Assembly (NCBI GenBank): GCA_001724265.1
Contig: MEDY01000230.1
Location: 1 to 47,267 of the forward strand
Length of the DNA stretch: 47,267 nucleotides
Direction of reading: 5' to 3'
From: Rhizaria sp. SCN 62-66
Lineage: Eukaryota > Rhizaria, unplaced
Part shown: positions 11,153 through 21,043 of the stretch, piece by piece
Layout of the letters: the number at the start of each line of letters is the position of its first letter
Position numbering within the stretch: the stretch's first letter is position 1
Notes under the pieces: generated by a model
Database searches by the model: none
What the model saw: the letters and a program-made list of their open reading frames with translations, nothing else
What the model was told of the DNA's origin: nothing
Translations under genes and position numbers: made by a program

Positions 11153-12605
11153 AGGGGAGCAAAGGACAAAGGAGAAGAGAATACAAAAATACACAATAGG
11201 AAGAGAGAGTTAGCAGATGAATGAAATAAATGACAGTTATTGAGTACAAACAACAGTAGTTGACTCAATAGTTGTTTAATCTGTGAGATAAAATCAATGT
11301 TTTGGTATCGTGATAGAGAAACATGGAGACGTGCCTGTGGCGAGGCTATTGATGGCCTTGCTGAACACCCCCGCCGTCTTAGTGCTGCCGAACCGGTCCC
11401 CCAGCGGGGCACCGGTACTCGTGACCCCCCTACGCGTTCCACCTGCTGCGGTGTCGCCGTAGAGGTCGATAACGGGCATCACGGGCCGCGACGGGTCGCC
11501 CGCCACCAGCGAGGCCAGGATGCCGGCCTCGTCAGCAGCCGCGGCAGCCCCGTCTTTCGCCATATCGTCAGTAGCATCGGCATCACTGTCGCTTTCCTCA
11601 TCCTCTTCTTCCTCCTCTTGCTCATCGTTGCTCTTGGCGGCGGAGGAGGAAGTTAGGCCGTGCTTGGCGGTAAGCGTCTCCCGATGGCTCTTGCGCTGCT
11701 TCATCACATAGCGCTTCACAGCCACTGTGTACTCGTCGCGGCCCTCGTCCACGGCGCCCGCGGCGGCGACCATCGCGGGCGTGATCTCGGCGAGCGTCTT
11801 GACGCCGTAGCGCTCAGCGATCCCCCGCCTTGTCACTATGGCGTGGCGCGTGTACTCCTCGGCCATCCGCTTGTTCTCCTCGTCAAAGAACAGCCGCGCA
11901 AGCCGCTCGTACTGCAGCGCGCGGTGCACGTCGCGCTTCAGCGCCGCGGGGGCGACAGCGGCCGTCGCGGCGGTCAGCTACGAGGAGGCCGGGTCCGTGG
12001 TCTCGGCGGCGGGGCGGTCGATGAGATCCAGCGTGAGCAGTTGCGACTCGTAGATAAGGCGCTCGGCGTTGCGAAAGCGGAGTGCTTCGTCAAACTTCTT
12101 GTGGAAGACGCAGATGGCCGAGAGGCGGCTCAGGCAGAAGGTGATTTGCTCGAGGTTGAGCACGTTGGTGTGCGTGTCGAGGATGTACAGGAAGTACTTG
12201 ATCGCCAGTTTCTGTGTAAAACGAATAAAAAACAAGTAGTTCAATATAATAGAAACCAATCCTATTTAACATATATCCCACGGTCATTTCATGAGTTGCG
12301 ACAAAAGTGTGTATATGCGGAATACGTACGTGCTTGCCGTCGCGCTCGAGCTCTGCAGCGCGGACGAGGTAGTCTTTGACCGTGAGTTTGCTTGCTGCAG
12401 CCGCGAAGTCGGCGTGGTCTGCAAAGAAATCCGCAGAGTCGGTGTCATCGCCCGTCGTGGCGGCGTTGGAGGACTGGGGCTGGCCGATGATGTTGCCGTC
12501 TGCGTCGGGGAGTCCGGCGAGCAGAAGCTGTTTCTCTTCCTCGGATAAAACTACCGCAGGCGCGCTAGGTGCGCTCGCAGGAGAGTCCTTGTTTAAACTA
12601 GCCAT
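10000..12605 (-). CDS. TPR-like, C-terminally membrane-anchored protein (consortin-like layout); one in-frame UAG
   Basis: Exons are 12605-12330, 12211-11335 and 11069-10000 (740 residues with UAG as sense; stop TGA). Intron 1 has donor GTACGT, phase 0. Intron 2 appears to be GC-AG (donor GCACGT, phase 1); the nearby GT does not restore frame. Residues ~75-165 form amphipathic helices with a TPR-like look, including DYLVRAAELERDGKHKLAIK and a Phe/Leu/Ala repeat around FCLSRLSAICVFHKKFDEAL. The UAG is residue 170, between PASS and LTAAT, before a further helical block (YERLARLFFDEENKRMAEEY). An acidic Glu/Asp/Ser run and a Lys/Ala-rich segment follow, and the protein ends in one hydrophobic helix (VLMLLKAAAALLVVAIVVAA) plus ~17 residues, so it is probably a tail-anchored membrane protein. 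The layout, TPR-like N-terminus and C-terminal TM, recalls consortin, a trans-Golgi cargo receptor, but I cannot confirm homology. Confidence 0.55.
11070..11334 (-). other. GC-AG intron with a CA-repeat acceptor
   Basis: The intron starts GCACGT after an exonic CAG and ends in CAG at 11072-11070. Only this donor leaves the single nucleotide required by the downstream exon. The usual pyrimidine tract is replaced by a CA repeat of about 80 nt. Confidence 0.65.
11071..11152. repeat. (TG)n/(CA)n microsatellite with interruptions
   Basis: About 80 nt of TG repeat on the plus strand, reading as CA in the sense of the TPR-like gene, ends at the splice acceptor of its second intron. Confidence 0.95.
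11978..11980 (-). other. In-frame UAG codon (residue 170)
   Basis: The TAG lies within exon 2 of the TPR-like gene. The same frame is open on both sides for 77 and about 214 codons, and no donor/acceptor pair could remove it. Confidence 0.75.
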
Positions 12606-13099
12606 ACTTTTCGTTCGTCTAGTTTTCGGAAATCAGTGCGAAAGGCCACGTGACGGATTATTTCACGAAGATATCAAAGGTGCTACATTTGCTCGTTCAA
12701 GCACCCTCGCTTGCTGCCAGACCGGCCGACCCGTTGGCTGAAGTAATCCTTTTAGTCTGCTGAGAGAGCAGGCGCGAAAAGTTTGAATTCGGGCGACTCT
12801 ATTACGGGTTATATCTCCTCAACCATCCATTTTCAGTTTGTGCATATTAAATATATGGTTTAAAAAAGGCGGGCCTATCGATTTTTATTATTAGCAGACA
12901 GTTATATTGTACCTAGCATTGTGCAGCCGTATTTTTCTAGTCCTTCCCGCTTACTCGTTTGTTCCTTCCCAACTTTCACTTCCGCGTTCTTGCCCCACCC
13001 AGCCTCAAGCTTTTTCGAACTTTAACCCCGCCTGATTCGTAGAAACCTTCGTTTTTAATATCCTCACGGTGGTGTCACCCGTTGATCTCACCCCCGCAG
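12606..13099. promoter_or_regulatory. Divergent promoter region
   Basis: These 494 nt separate the TPR-like and RhoGEF genes, transcribed outward. GGCGGG at 12868-12873 adjoins an A-run and TATA-like DNA, and CCCCGCC lies at 13026-13032. The sequence just before the RhoGEF ATG is pyrimidine-rich and ends in CGCAG, which would also serve as a splice acceptor for a 5' UTR intron or a trans-spliced leader. Confidence 0.4.
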
Positions 13100-16000
13100 A
13101 TGTCTGGGCGTCTCTCCACGGACCCGCTCGTGGCGTCGTTCGTGTCCTCTGAGCGCGACTACATCGAGCTCCTCGGCGTCCTCGTCCTCGAGTGCTTGGA
13201 GCCCCTCAACCGCATCTGCGACATTCCTTCTCCCTCCACCTCCGACTCCCACGCGTCGCTGCCCGTTACCGAGCCTCCGCCGGCGCGTTTCGCGCGCGTG
13301 GTGCGGCAGTTCACTGCCTCGCTGCCGACGCTCGCGCAGCACCAGCTCACGCTCCACTCGCACCTGCGCCTGCGTACGCTCACCTCAGCCTCGCACCTCG
13401 CCGCCGCGCGCGCGCTTGTTACGGCATTTTCCCCGCTGCTGCCGACGCTCTGCGACGCGTACTCGGCCTTCGCCTCGGAGCTGCCCCTGCTGCTGCCTGC
13501 GCTGGGCCAGCTCGTCGACGCCCAAGACGCCGACTTCGCCGTCAGCAACGTGCTGCTGACTGCCGTCGAGGCACGCCACCGCGCGCGCTACGCAGCGTTG
13601 CTCTCATTGCCTTCGCCTGCCGCCGCCGGGACTGTGCGCAGCAGCAGCAGCGGTACCAACGACGATGATGAGAGTGATACCACTCCTCCGTATATCAACA
13701 ACATCAGCAGCAGCAGCGGAAGCGCCAATCACTCCGCAAGCGACACGCCCGTGCCGTTCCTTGTTGCCGCGCTGCGCCAGCCGCTTGCGCGCGTGCCCGT
13801 TTACCTCGCTCTGTTCAAGTCCCTGCGCACCCGCCTCGCCGCCGCCGCCGCCGCCACCACCGCCTCGACGCCGACTCGCAGCGCCGCTGCGGAGGAGGAT
13901 GACGGGGATGAGACGAGCCTCGAGACGTACCTGGCGCACACGGACGTGATTCTGGCGTCGCTGGAGGCGCTGGCGGGCTACTGCAGTGGGTTTGAGGACG
14001 ACATCGCCGCGGCCATTGCGCAAATGCCCTCCGCGTCCAGTCAAAACACGTCCTCTAACACCACTCACGGCCACGGCCACGGTCATGCGCTCTCTGGCAG
14101 TGCTGCGTCTCACTGCAACAACAGCATCAACGGTCAGTCTGCGTACAGCCGCAGCCGCGGCAGCGTCAGCAACAGCCAAAGTGACAGCGGCAACGAGTCC
14201 GAGACCGGCGTCGGCTTCCGGCTCCCGCGGAGGCCTCTGCTTGCCAGCGACAGCCCAGACGCCAGCGCCAGTTCCAGCGCCGGCTCCTCCGCCGCGCACA
14301 GCCAGTCTGACGCTAATCTCCCCGGTCACAGCGACGGCGACAGCGACGGTGACGTCAGCAAGGCCCATACGCAGGCGTTGAGTCGGCACAACGACGCGTC
14401 GAGCCGGCATGGAGACATCTACAAGACGTCTTTCATCCCCGATCCCGTGCCAGCGGGCGCCAAGAGCGGCAGCAATACCAATAGCGCCAGCGACGCAGGC
14501 TGCAGCAGGCGCGGCTCTGTAGCCGGCGGCTCTACTGCCGGTGTCGCTAGCGCCGCTACCGCGAGTGCGGCTACGGAGGCGGGGCTGGGCGGGCTGCCGC
14601 TGCCGACGGTGACTCCCGACACAGACCACTACGACGACCACAACGACAACAACTATAACGAGGATGACCATGGCTACAACAACGGAGACTACGCTGATGC
14701 CGAGGAGGCGGGTGACCACGGAAACTACGGCTACGATAACGAGGACGACGCCAACGACGCACTGCAGCGGGAGCGGGAGCATGCGGCCGAGGCTTCCAAT
14801 GCCGATGTCGGGGCTGCGAACTACAGCAGTCTCAACGCGAGCGCGAGCGCGAAGCCTAGTGCTAACACCGCTGCCAGCGCCAGTCGTGGTCACAACCGCG
14901 CACACAGCATCAACGGCCCTGCCAGTCAGGCCACTGCTGCTGTCGCCGTCGGTGGTGGTGATGGCGTTGACGCTGCCGACGGGGCTTACGGCGGCTTCAA
15001 CCCCCCCGCGCCCGCGCAGTCGAGCCCCAGCTCCAGGTATGCTTCCCCAGTCAAGGGCCGCAGCCGCGAAGTCACGCCCACCAAAGACGCCGATAGTAAC
15101 AATAACAACAACAACAGTTCCAGCGCGAGCGCGGGCGCGGGCGCGGGCAGGACTGTTGTTGCGTACGACCGCGGCAACCACACTGTCGGGTACCAAAGCC
15201 ACGGCCACTACGAGCTTGGCCCCAACAGCAATGTCAGTGAGTTTGGCAACGTCTACAACGATAACGGCCACGACGAGGCTGTCGCCGCCGCTGCCGAGGC
15301 TGCCGCGACCGACGCCGAGGCTGCCGCTGCCGCCGCGCTCGTCTACGCCAAGGCGGCCGCCGCCTCCGCCAACGCCGCTTCCGCGAGTGTCGGTGCAGAC
15401 GTCCGTGTAAGTACCCCCTTAGACGGCGCTGTAAGCGGCAAGGCGACGCCAGTCTACCGCGCGCCTACCCCCGTCGCCCACACTCATGCGGCCGCTCACG
15501 GCGCTGTTGCAGGTGCGAGCCAGAGCGCCACGCCTGTCGCGCCTGTTGCATCTGTTGCTCCCCACACTCCTGGCTCGATCAGCGGGCGCGCCAGCGCCAG
15601 TGCCAACGCCGCTGCTGCTTTGACTGCTCCCGGGCTCAGCGCCAGCCGCCCGCAGCCCCAGCCACAAGCTCACACCACTCACTCTGGCAGCGGCCACGGC
15701 GCGGGTGCCGCGGGTACTTACACGGGTGCCGCGGATACTTACACGGCCGCCGATCGCACTTACACGAGTACCCATGCCCACGCGTCCGCTCCCGTGCCCG
15801 CGACGGGCGACAACGCTGTTGTTGCGCCCCGCCGTATCGTGATTGGCGTATACACGAACCCCACTCCTGTTCCTGCTGCCCCGAACGCCCACAACAACAA
15901 CAGCAGTAGCAGTGCGGTGGTCAATGCAACTCAACAGCATCAGCAGCAGCAACAGCCTCAAAACGGACACAACATCGCTGCTTACCGCCGCTCCTCGCTC

Positions 16001-19000
16001 TCTTCCAGCACAGGCACCGGCTCTGGTCCCAACTCCGTCTCTGACGCTGCCGCTGCTGCCGCCGCCGCCCCCGCCCCTGGCTCTGGCCCCGTCTCTGGCA
16101 CGCACACGCGCTCTAATTCCACTCTCACTGGCCCCAATTCGGCTTTCGCAGACTCTCAGCACACGGTCCCTGTCGGCTCGCACAGCCGCACCAACTCCAC
16201 CCTCTCGGCCGCGGCTGCCGTGCCGGGCGCCCACCACTCGCGGACCAACTCCACCCTCACCGTCTCTGCGTCTCCGTCTGCTGGCTCTGCGTCTACTGGG
16301 TCTGTGTCAACTGCGACCCCGGCCACGAACCGCGTCTACACCACCACCACCGTCGTCCCCTCTGCCGCTGCCGCCGCTGCAAACAACGCTGCCGCGAACA
16401 ACGCTGCCGCCTACACGTCGACTGCTGCCACTACTGTTGCTTCGAACGATCGCGCGACACCCGTCTACTCAGCCCCCAGCGCCAGAGCCACGCCCGTCGC
16501 CGCTGTCGCCGCCCCCGGCCCCGCTTTTGGCCCCACAGCGCGCAACAGCAGCAACAACAGCATCAACAACGGCGACGCGCTCGCAACTCCAGCGTCGATG
16601 CACACCTCAACCGCGCCGACCCCGACGAACTACAGCTCGCGCTACTTTGCAGCCAGCTCGAGAGCGCACGATGACGCCGCCGCCACTGCCTATAGCGGCG
16701 GCGTGCCGAGCGGTGGCACTGGCACTGGCACTGGCGTTACCATCGGTGGCGGTGCGGCTGCGTCTGAACCCCGCCGCTTCCCTCCTGCGCCTCTCTCGAC
16801 GACCGCGCACGTCGGCGCCGGCTCTGGCGCTGGCGTTGGCTCCGGCGCCTCCTCTCGCCGCACCTCGGTCGCTACCCCGCGCGTGCCCCATATCCATATC
16901 GCCAGCTCTCTCAGTGGCGCCGCGGCGGGCAGCCCGCGCAACGCCTCTGTTAGCGCTACCAGTCCCAACGCCACAACTGCTGCTCTCTCCGCGGTTGCCG
17001 CCGCCGCGCTCGCAAGCCACCGCCGCGCGTCCGCGCCTTCGAGCGCCTCCACGTCTTTCACTGAGGCCGCTGGCGACTACTCACTGCCGCAGCCGCAGGC
17101 TCAGGGCGGCACTGGCGCGGACGCGGTGGCGGCGGCGGCCGGTGAGGCTGCGGCTGCGGCGGGGCTGGGCGAGGATGCGCTTGTGCGGCTGCTGATGGAG
17201 GCTGTGAAGCAGCAAATGGCTACCAGCGATACCAGCGCTAGAGGCAACAACCACAACGCTAGCATGACGGGGAACGAGTTTGCTGATGTCGACGGTGTTG
17301 GCAATGTTAGCACTGTCAACGTCTCCGCTCTTGGCGACCTTAACGCCCAGACGAATAACGGTCAGCAGAAGCAGCCGAATGCCACCAACGGCTCTGAGAG
17401 TTTGTTTGGCCTTAACCTGCCTGGCGGCTTTACTTTGCCCGCCACCCTGCCAGCCGGTCTCGTTGACCTCGTCACCGCTCTCACCGGACTGGCCGCGGTG
17501 CAACAACAGTCCGCACTCCTATCTAACAACAACGGCAGCAGCAACAGCAACAGCGCCGACGGCGGTGGCCGTCTGAGCGGCGCGGGCGCGGGCGCTGGCT
17601 TGGGTGCGATGCCGATCCAGATCGCGGCGACGATCGTCAACAACAACACGGCCAACAGCCACAACGCGCACACGGCGACGACCAACGCGAGCCGAACCGA
17701 CAGCAGCACGCACACGCGCAGCGACAACAGCAGCAGGACCGACAGCAGCTCGCGCACGCGCACGGGCCGCAGTAGCGACAGCAGCACGCACAGCCGCGTC
17801 GACAACAGCACGCACACGAAGGCGGCCGGCAGCCACAACAACACCAACCACGGTGCCGAGCGCGTAGAGGCTGCGGGCAACGGCGCTGCGGTGACTGACG
17901 CATCAGCTGCTGCTGATGCGACTGGCGGCGCCCGCCACGCTCCCCGTGGCAACAGCTCGAACAACAACGCGGCAGGCTCTGCGTCTGTTGTCAACCCGAA
18001 TATTGCTGCCGGCGCTTTGCCCGCTGCCTTGGCGCCCCAGTTGGGCTACGACAAGGCCGCCTTGGCGACGCATCTGCTGTCCAACATCGTTAACACCCAC
18101 CCCGCGCTGGCGCAGGCCCACCTACCCAGTCTCCTGGCGGCGCTCGCGGCGTTCCTCAACAACAAGGAAGGTACGCCGCTCGTCGCGGAGGTCAAGCCGC
18201 CCGCCGGCGGCAAGGCGCCCAAGGTGAAACTGACTGTCCACGGCGTGCCCACCGGTCCCCACAGCGGCAGCGTTCCCGTCACGGTCTCGCGCAGCGGCGA
18301 GGCCGGCGACACGGCCGCGCGGGCGGCCAGCGCGGCGGCCGCGGCGACGCTGTCCGCTGCGTTCGGTGGCCCAAGCCACGGCGCGAGCTCAGTCACAACA
18401 CGTATTTTCCCCGCTAATTACACCGCCATCGGCGGCGTTGTCGGCGGCGACCGCGGCAATGACGCGTACTGCACGAAGCGCGACAAGAAGGACAAGAAGG
18501 ACCGCTGTTCGAGCGCTGCGAGCGTCCGCGACAACTGCCCGTACTTGGCCTCGGTGACTCGCGTGCACAACGACGCCTCGGCCCACGGTCACAAGGGCGC
18601 CAAGGAGACGCGCCGCGACCGCGAACGTGACAGCTGCGAGCGCCCCGCCGACTGCGCACACGCACATGGCCACGGCTACGGCCACGGTCACCACGGTCAC
18701 CGCTGCAAGGGCACTTGTAGCGGCAGCAACAAGGACGACGCCGAGCTGAACCACTACGAGCGCAGCGCCTGCCTGCCGTCCCGCTTTTGCGCCGCCGCCG
18801 CTCACGGTCACCCTGCTGTCCCCGCGACGGCGACGGCGGCCGAGGTCGCGGCCGCGGACGCTGCTGCGGCGCGCGCGAGCCGGCAGTTCACCGACGCACT
18901 CGTCTCGGCCCGGGCGCGCGCCACGGCCACGCTAAACGCTGACCATGTCTCTGTCTACAGCAATGGCAACAATAACGCTGCTGCTGCTGTCCAGGGCCGT

Positions 19001-21043
19001 GACAGTCGTTTTGACGCCTTGATGCGGCCGACGCCGCAGGCCAGCCCCGCGACTGCTCGCGACGGCCCCGTTTTCACCGGCTCCCACGCATATACGCAGG
19101 CAAACGCACACGCGCAGTCGCAGGCGCAGTCTGCGGCGCTGTTGTGCCCACGGTCGCTCGGCATAGCTTCGCACGGGCCCGGCGGCTGCCCCGCGCTTCT
19201 GTCGTCGCACGCCGCTGGCTGCAACCACAACAACAGCAGCGACGACTCTGCGTCTGTGGACCGTGATTTGACGATGATCGCGGACAACGCTGTGGCCACC
19301 GCTGCGGCGACTGCGCCCTGTCTCATTCCGGGGCAGCAGTACGGCCAGCTCCACGGCAACAGCAACAGCAACTTCGGCAACAACGGCGGGTTCAAGGTTT
19401 CTCTTGCGCCCAACGCGGGCGCTGGCGGCTCGTTATTCAGCGATTCTAGCGTGTTCAGCGATGACTCTGCTACCTACACCCACGCTCACGGTAACTTCAA
19501 CGGCAACAATAACAACAACAACAACATGCACATGAATGCCACCACTCGCGCTGCCGCTGCTGCACTGCCGCAACAGCCCGTGGCGTGGACTGTGCCGACG
19601 TCGCCGTCTGAGGAGCTTTTCGCCCTCGCCACTGCGGGCTACCCCATCCCCGCTGTCACGGCCCCTCGCGCGCACTCCGCTGCCCATAGTCACCTCACAG
19701 CCCCTGCAGCCGCTGCTGTTGCTGCTGCTAACGGCCGCCTCGGTCAGAGCGTCCCCGCAGTCGCCCCGGCGTCGCGCTCCGCCTTTGTCTCCAACCCCCC
19801 CGCGACCGCGCCGTCCTCTCTAAGTACCCCTTTAGACGCCGCCCCAGTCCCGCCAATCACGCAGCACACGCTGCCCCCCGGCGCCGTGGCGCTGAACCGC
19901 ACCCGGCTGGCCCGCGCGCGCGCGGACGCCGATGCCGCGGCCGCCGCGGCCGAGCAGCGCCGCCAGCTCGCCCGGGCCGCGGCGGCGCGCGCGCAGGAGC
20001 AAGTCGGCGTCGACCTCGAGGTCGCGAGGCTCGCCGCCACCACTGCTGCCGCGAACAGCGCGAATACAAACACCTACAACAGCACGGTGCCGAGCGTGAG
20101 TGCGAGCGCAAACGCCGCTGTCGGCGCCCTCGAGGCCGAGGCCGCGCTCGCAGCCGCGCGCGCCCGCTTCCAGCAGCAGCATCAACAGCAGCAGCAGCAG
20201 CAGCAGCAGCCGCAGCCATGGCCACCGCGCCAGCAGCAGCCGCACCAGCTGCAGTATGGCGCTGGTGACGACAGTACTGATGACTCGCTGCCGTTGTCGC
20301 CTATTTTCAGCAACGCCTGCAACAACGCGGCTCTGCGCGCGACCGTGGCCGGTTGTAACAGCGCGAACGGTGCTTACAGCAGCTCTAGTTCTAGCTCTGC
20401 TAGCGCCAACGGCAACGTTTACTATGCACAGGCGCCCGCGTTCGCCTCGTTTGCCCCCCGGGTGCCCGCGCCGCCCCAGTGGTTCCCCGCGTCTACCTTT
20501 GCTAGCACTGCCGCTGATGATGTCCCCGCTAAGGCGAACGCTTACGTGAACAACACTGGTGCCAACGCGGGCAAGGGAGCGTGTCCTTACGGCGACCCCT
20601 CGATCTGGGCGATTTTCGCGCCCGCGCCTGCCGCCGCTGCCCCCGCTCCTTTTGCCGCCGCCGCCGCCGCCTCGGCTCCGGCCCCGTCGAAGCCGATCAC
20701 CGTGCCGTCGTTTGCCAACGCCGCGACGGACACGGCGGTGACGTACCCCGTCGCGGTCGCGCTGCCGCTCAAGCTGGGACTGGCGCTCACGCATACGCCC
20801 AACAACCGCGGGTGCTACGTCAAGGCGCTGGCCCCGCAGTCGGTCGCCGCGGCCGTGGGCGTGGCGGTGGGGGACCGGGTGGTTTACGTCAACAACAGGC
20901 TCACGCGCAGTTTGAGCGAGTTCTCCTGGGCCATGGACATGGCCGCCAAGGACGTCAGTGAAAACGGCGGCAACGTCGTAGCCGTGCAGTTCGCGCGCGG
21001 GGAGAACACCAGGCTCATACTCTACCTGCCCGTCGCGATCTGA
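13100..21043 (+). CDS. Giant RhoGEF: N-terminal DH domain, ~2,200-residue disordered linker, C-terminal PDZ domain
   Basis: One uninterrupted exon encodes 2,647 residues and stops at TGA. I chose the ATG at 13100, which follows CAG, because the DH domain starts about 18 residues later. Residues ~15-310 match the DH (Dbl homology) fold: FVSSERDYIELL is the first conserved region and LRQPLARVPVYLALFKSL the third; Ala/Ser-rich inserts interrupt it. DH domains load GTP onto Rho-family GTPases. I see no PH domain after it, though most Dbl proteins have one. Residues ~2,552-2,647 form a PDZ domain (LGLALTHTPNNRGCYVKALA then GDRVVYVNNR), which binds C-terminal tails of partner proteins. The linker holds acidic Tyr/Asn stretches, a His/Cys-rich patch around 18660-18800, three copies of a Ser-Arg-Thr/Ser-Asn-Ser-Thr-Leu motif (possible kinase sites) and polyGln at ~20170-20215. 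Domain calls are fairly sure. Confidence 0.75.
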   Translation: MSGRLSTDPLVASFVSSERDYIELLGVLVLECLEPLNRICDIPSPSTSDSHASLPVTEPPPARFARVVRQFTASLPTLAQHQLTLHSHLRLRTLTSASHLAAARALVTAFSPLLPTLCDAYSAFASELPLLLPALGQLVDAQDADFAVSNVLLTAVEARHRARYAALLSLPSPAAAGTVRSSSSGTNDDDESDTTPPYINNISSSSGSANHSASDTPVPFLVAALRQPLARVPVYLALFKSLRTRLAAAAAATTASTPTRSAAAEEDDGDETSLETYLAHTDVILASLEALAGYCSGFEDDIAAAIAQMPSASSQNTSSNTTHGHGHGHALSGSAASHCNNSINGQSAYSRSRGSVSNSQSDSGNESETGVGFRLPRRPLLASDSPDASASSSAGSSAAHSQSDANLPGHSDGDSDGDVSKAHTQALSRHNDASSRHGDIYKTSFIPDPVPAGAKSGSNTNSASDAGCSRRGSVAGGSTAGVASAATASAATEAGLGGLPLPTVTPDTDHYDDHNDNNYNEDDHGYNNGDYADAEEAGDHGNYGYDNEDDANDALQREREHAAEASNADVGAANYSSLNASASAKPSANTAASASRGHNRAHSINGPASQATAAVAVGGGDGVDAADGAYGGFNPPAPAQSSPSSRYASPVKGRSREVTPTKDADSNNNNNNSSSASAGAGAGRTVVAYDRGNHTVGYQSHGHYELGPNSNVSEFGNVYNDNGHDEAVAAAAEAAATDAEAAAAAALVYAKAAAASANAASASVGADVRVSTPLDGAVSGKATPVYRAPTPVAHTHAAAHGAVAGASQSATPVAPVASVAPHTPGSISGRASASANAAAALTAPGLSASRPQPQPQAHTTHSGSGHGAGAAGTYTGAADTYTAADRTYTSTHAHASAPVPATGDNAVVAPRRIVIGVYTNPTPVPAAPNAHNNNSSSSAVVNATQQHQQQQQPQNGHNIAAYRRSSLSSSTGTGSGPNSVSDAAAAAAAAPAPGSGPVSGTHTRSNSTLTGPNSAFADSQHTVPVGSHSRTNSTLSAAAAVPGAHHSRTNSTLTVSASPSAGSASTGSVSTATPATNRVYTTTTVVPSAAAAAANNAAANNAAAYTSTAATTVASNDRATPVYSAPSARATPVAAVAAPGPAFGPTARNSSNNSINNGDALATPASMHTSTAPTPTNYSSRYFAASSRAHDDAAATAYSGGVPSGGTGTGTGVTIGGGAAASEPRRFPPAPLSTTAHVGAGSGAGVGSGASSRRTSVATPRVPHIHIASSLSGAAAGSPRNASVSATSPNATTAALSAVAAAALASHRRASAPSSASTSFTEAAGDYSLPQPQAQGGTGADAVAAAAGEAAAAAGLGEDALVRLLMEAVKQQMATSDTSARGNNHNASMTGNEFADVDGVGNVSTVNVSALGDLNAQTNNGQQKQPNATNGSESLFGLNLPGGFTLPATLPAGLVDLVTALTGLAAVQQQSALLSNNNGSSNSNSADGGGRLSGAGAGAGLGAMPIQIAATIVNNNTANSHNAHTATTNASRTDSSTHTRSDNSSRTDSSSRTRTGRSSDSSTHSRVDNSTHTKAAGSHNNTNHGAERVEAAGNGAAVTDASAAADATGGARHAPRGNSSNNNAAGSASVVNPNIAAGALPAALAPQLGYDKAALATHLLSNIVNTHPALAQAHLPSLLAALAAFLNNKEGTPLVAEVKPPAGGKAPKVKLTVHGVPTGPHSGSVPVTVSRSGEAGDTAARAASAAAAATLSAAFGGPSHGASSVTTRIFPANYTAIGGVVGGDRGNDAYCTKRDKKDKKDRCSSAASVRDNCPYLASVTRVHNDASAHGHKGAKETRRDRERDSCERPADCAHAHGHGYGHGHHGHRCKGTCSGSNKDDAELNHYERSACLPSRFCAAAAHGHPAVPATATAAEVAAADAAAARASRQFTDALVSARARATATLNADHVSVYSNGNNNAAAAVQGRDSRFDALMRPTPQASPATARDGPVFTGSHAYTQANAHAQSQAQSAALLCPRSLGIASHGPGGCPALLSSHAAGCNHNNSSDDSASVDRDLTMIADNAVATAAATAPCLIPGQQYGQLHGNSNSNFGNNGGFKVSLAPNAGAGGSLFSDSSVFSDDSATYTHAHGNFNGNNNNNNNMHMNATTRAAAAALPQQPVAWTVPTSPSEELFALATAGYPIPAVTAPRAHSAAHSHLTAPAAAAVAAANGRLGQSVPAVAPASRSAFVSNPPATAPSSLSTPLDAAPVPPITQHTLPPGAVALNRTRLARARADADAAAAAAEQRRQLARAAAARAQEQVGVDLEVARLAATTAAANSANTNTYNSTVPSVSASANAAVGALEAEAALAAARARFQQQHQQQQQQQQQPQPWPPRQQQPHQLQYGAGDDSTDDSLPLSPIFSNACNNAALRATVAGCNSANGAYSSSSSSSASANGNVYYAQAPAFASFAPRVPAPPQWFPASTFASTAADDVPAKANAYVNNTGANAGKGACPYGDPSIWAIFAPAPAAAAPAPFAAAAAASAPAPSKPITVPSFANAATDTAVTYPVAVALPLKLGLALTHTPNNRGCYVKALAPQSVAAAVGVAVGDRVVYVNNRLTRSLSEFSWAMDMAAKDVSENGGNVVAVQFARGENTRLILYLPVAI

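Noticed and set aside
10028-11224. 398-codon plus-strand ORF opposite the TPR-like gene
   Set aside because: It is the antisense shadow of a GC-rich Ser/Ala-rich exon and runs into the microsatellite.
13604-15271. Long minus-strand ORFs under the RhoGEF gene (also 19832-21067)
   Set aside because: GC-rich codon bias on the plus strand leaves the opposite frames open; their Val/Arg/Ala-rich composition is typical of shadows and the DH and PDZ domains are on the plus strand.
15406-15421. GTAAGT...TTAG read as a 16-nt mini-intron
   Set aside because: Removing 16 nt would break a reading frame that stays open through the whole exon.
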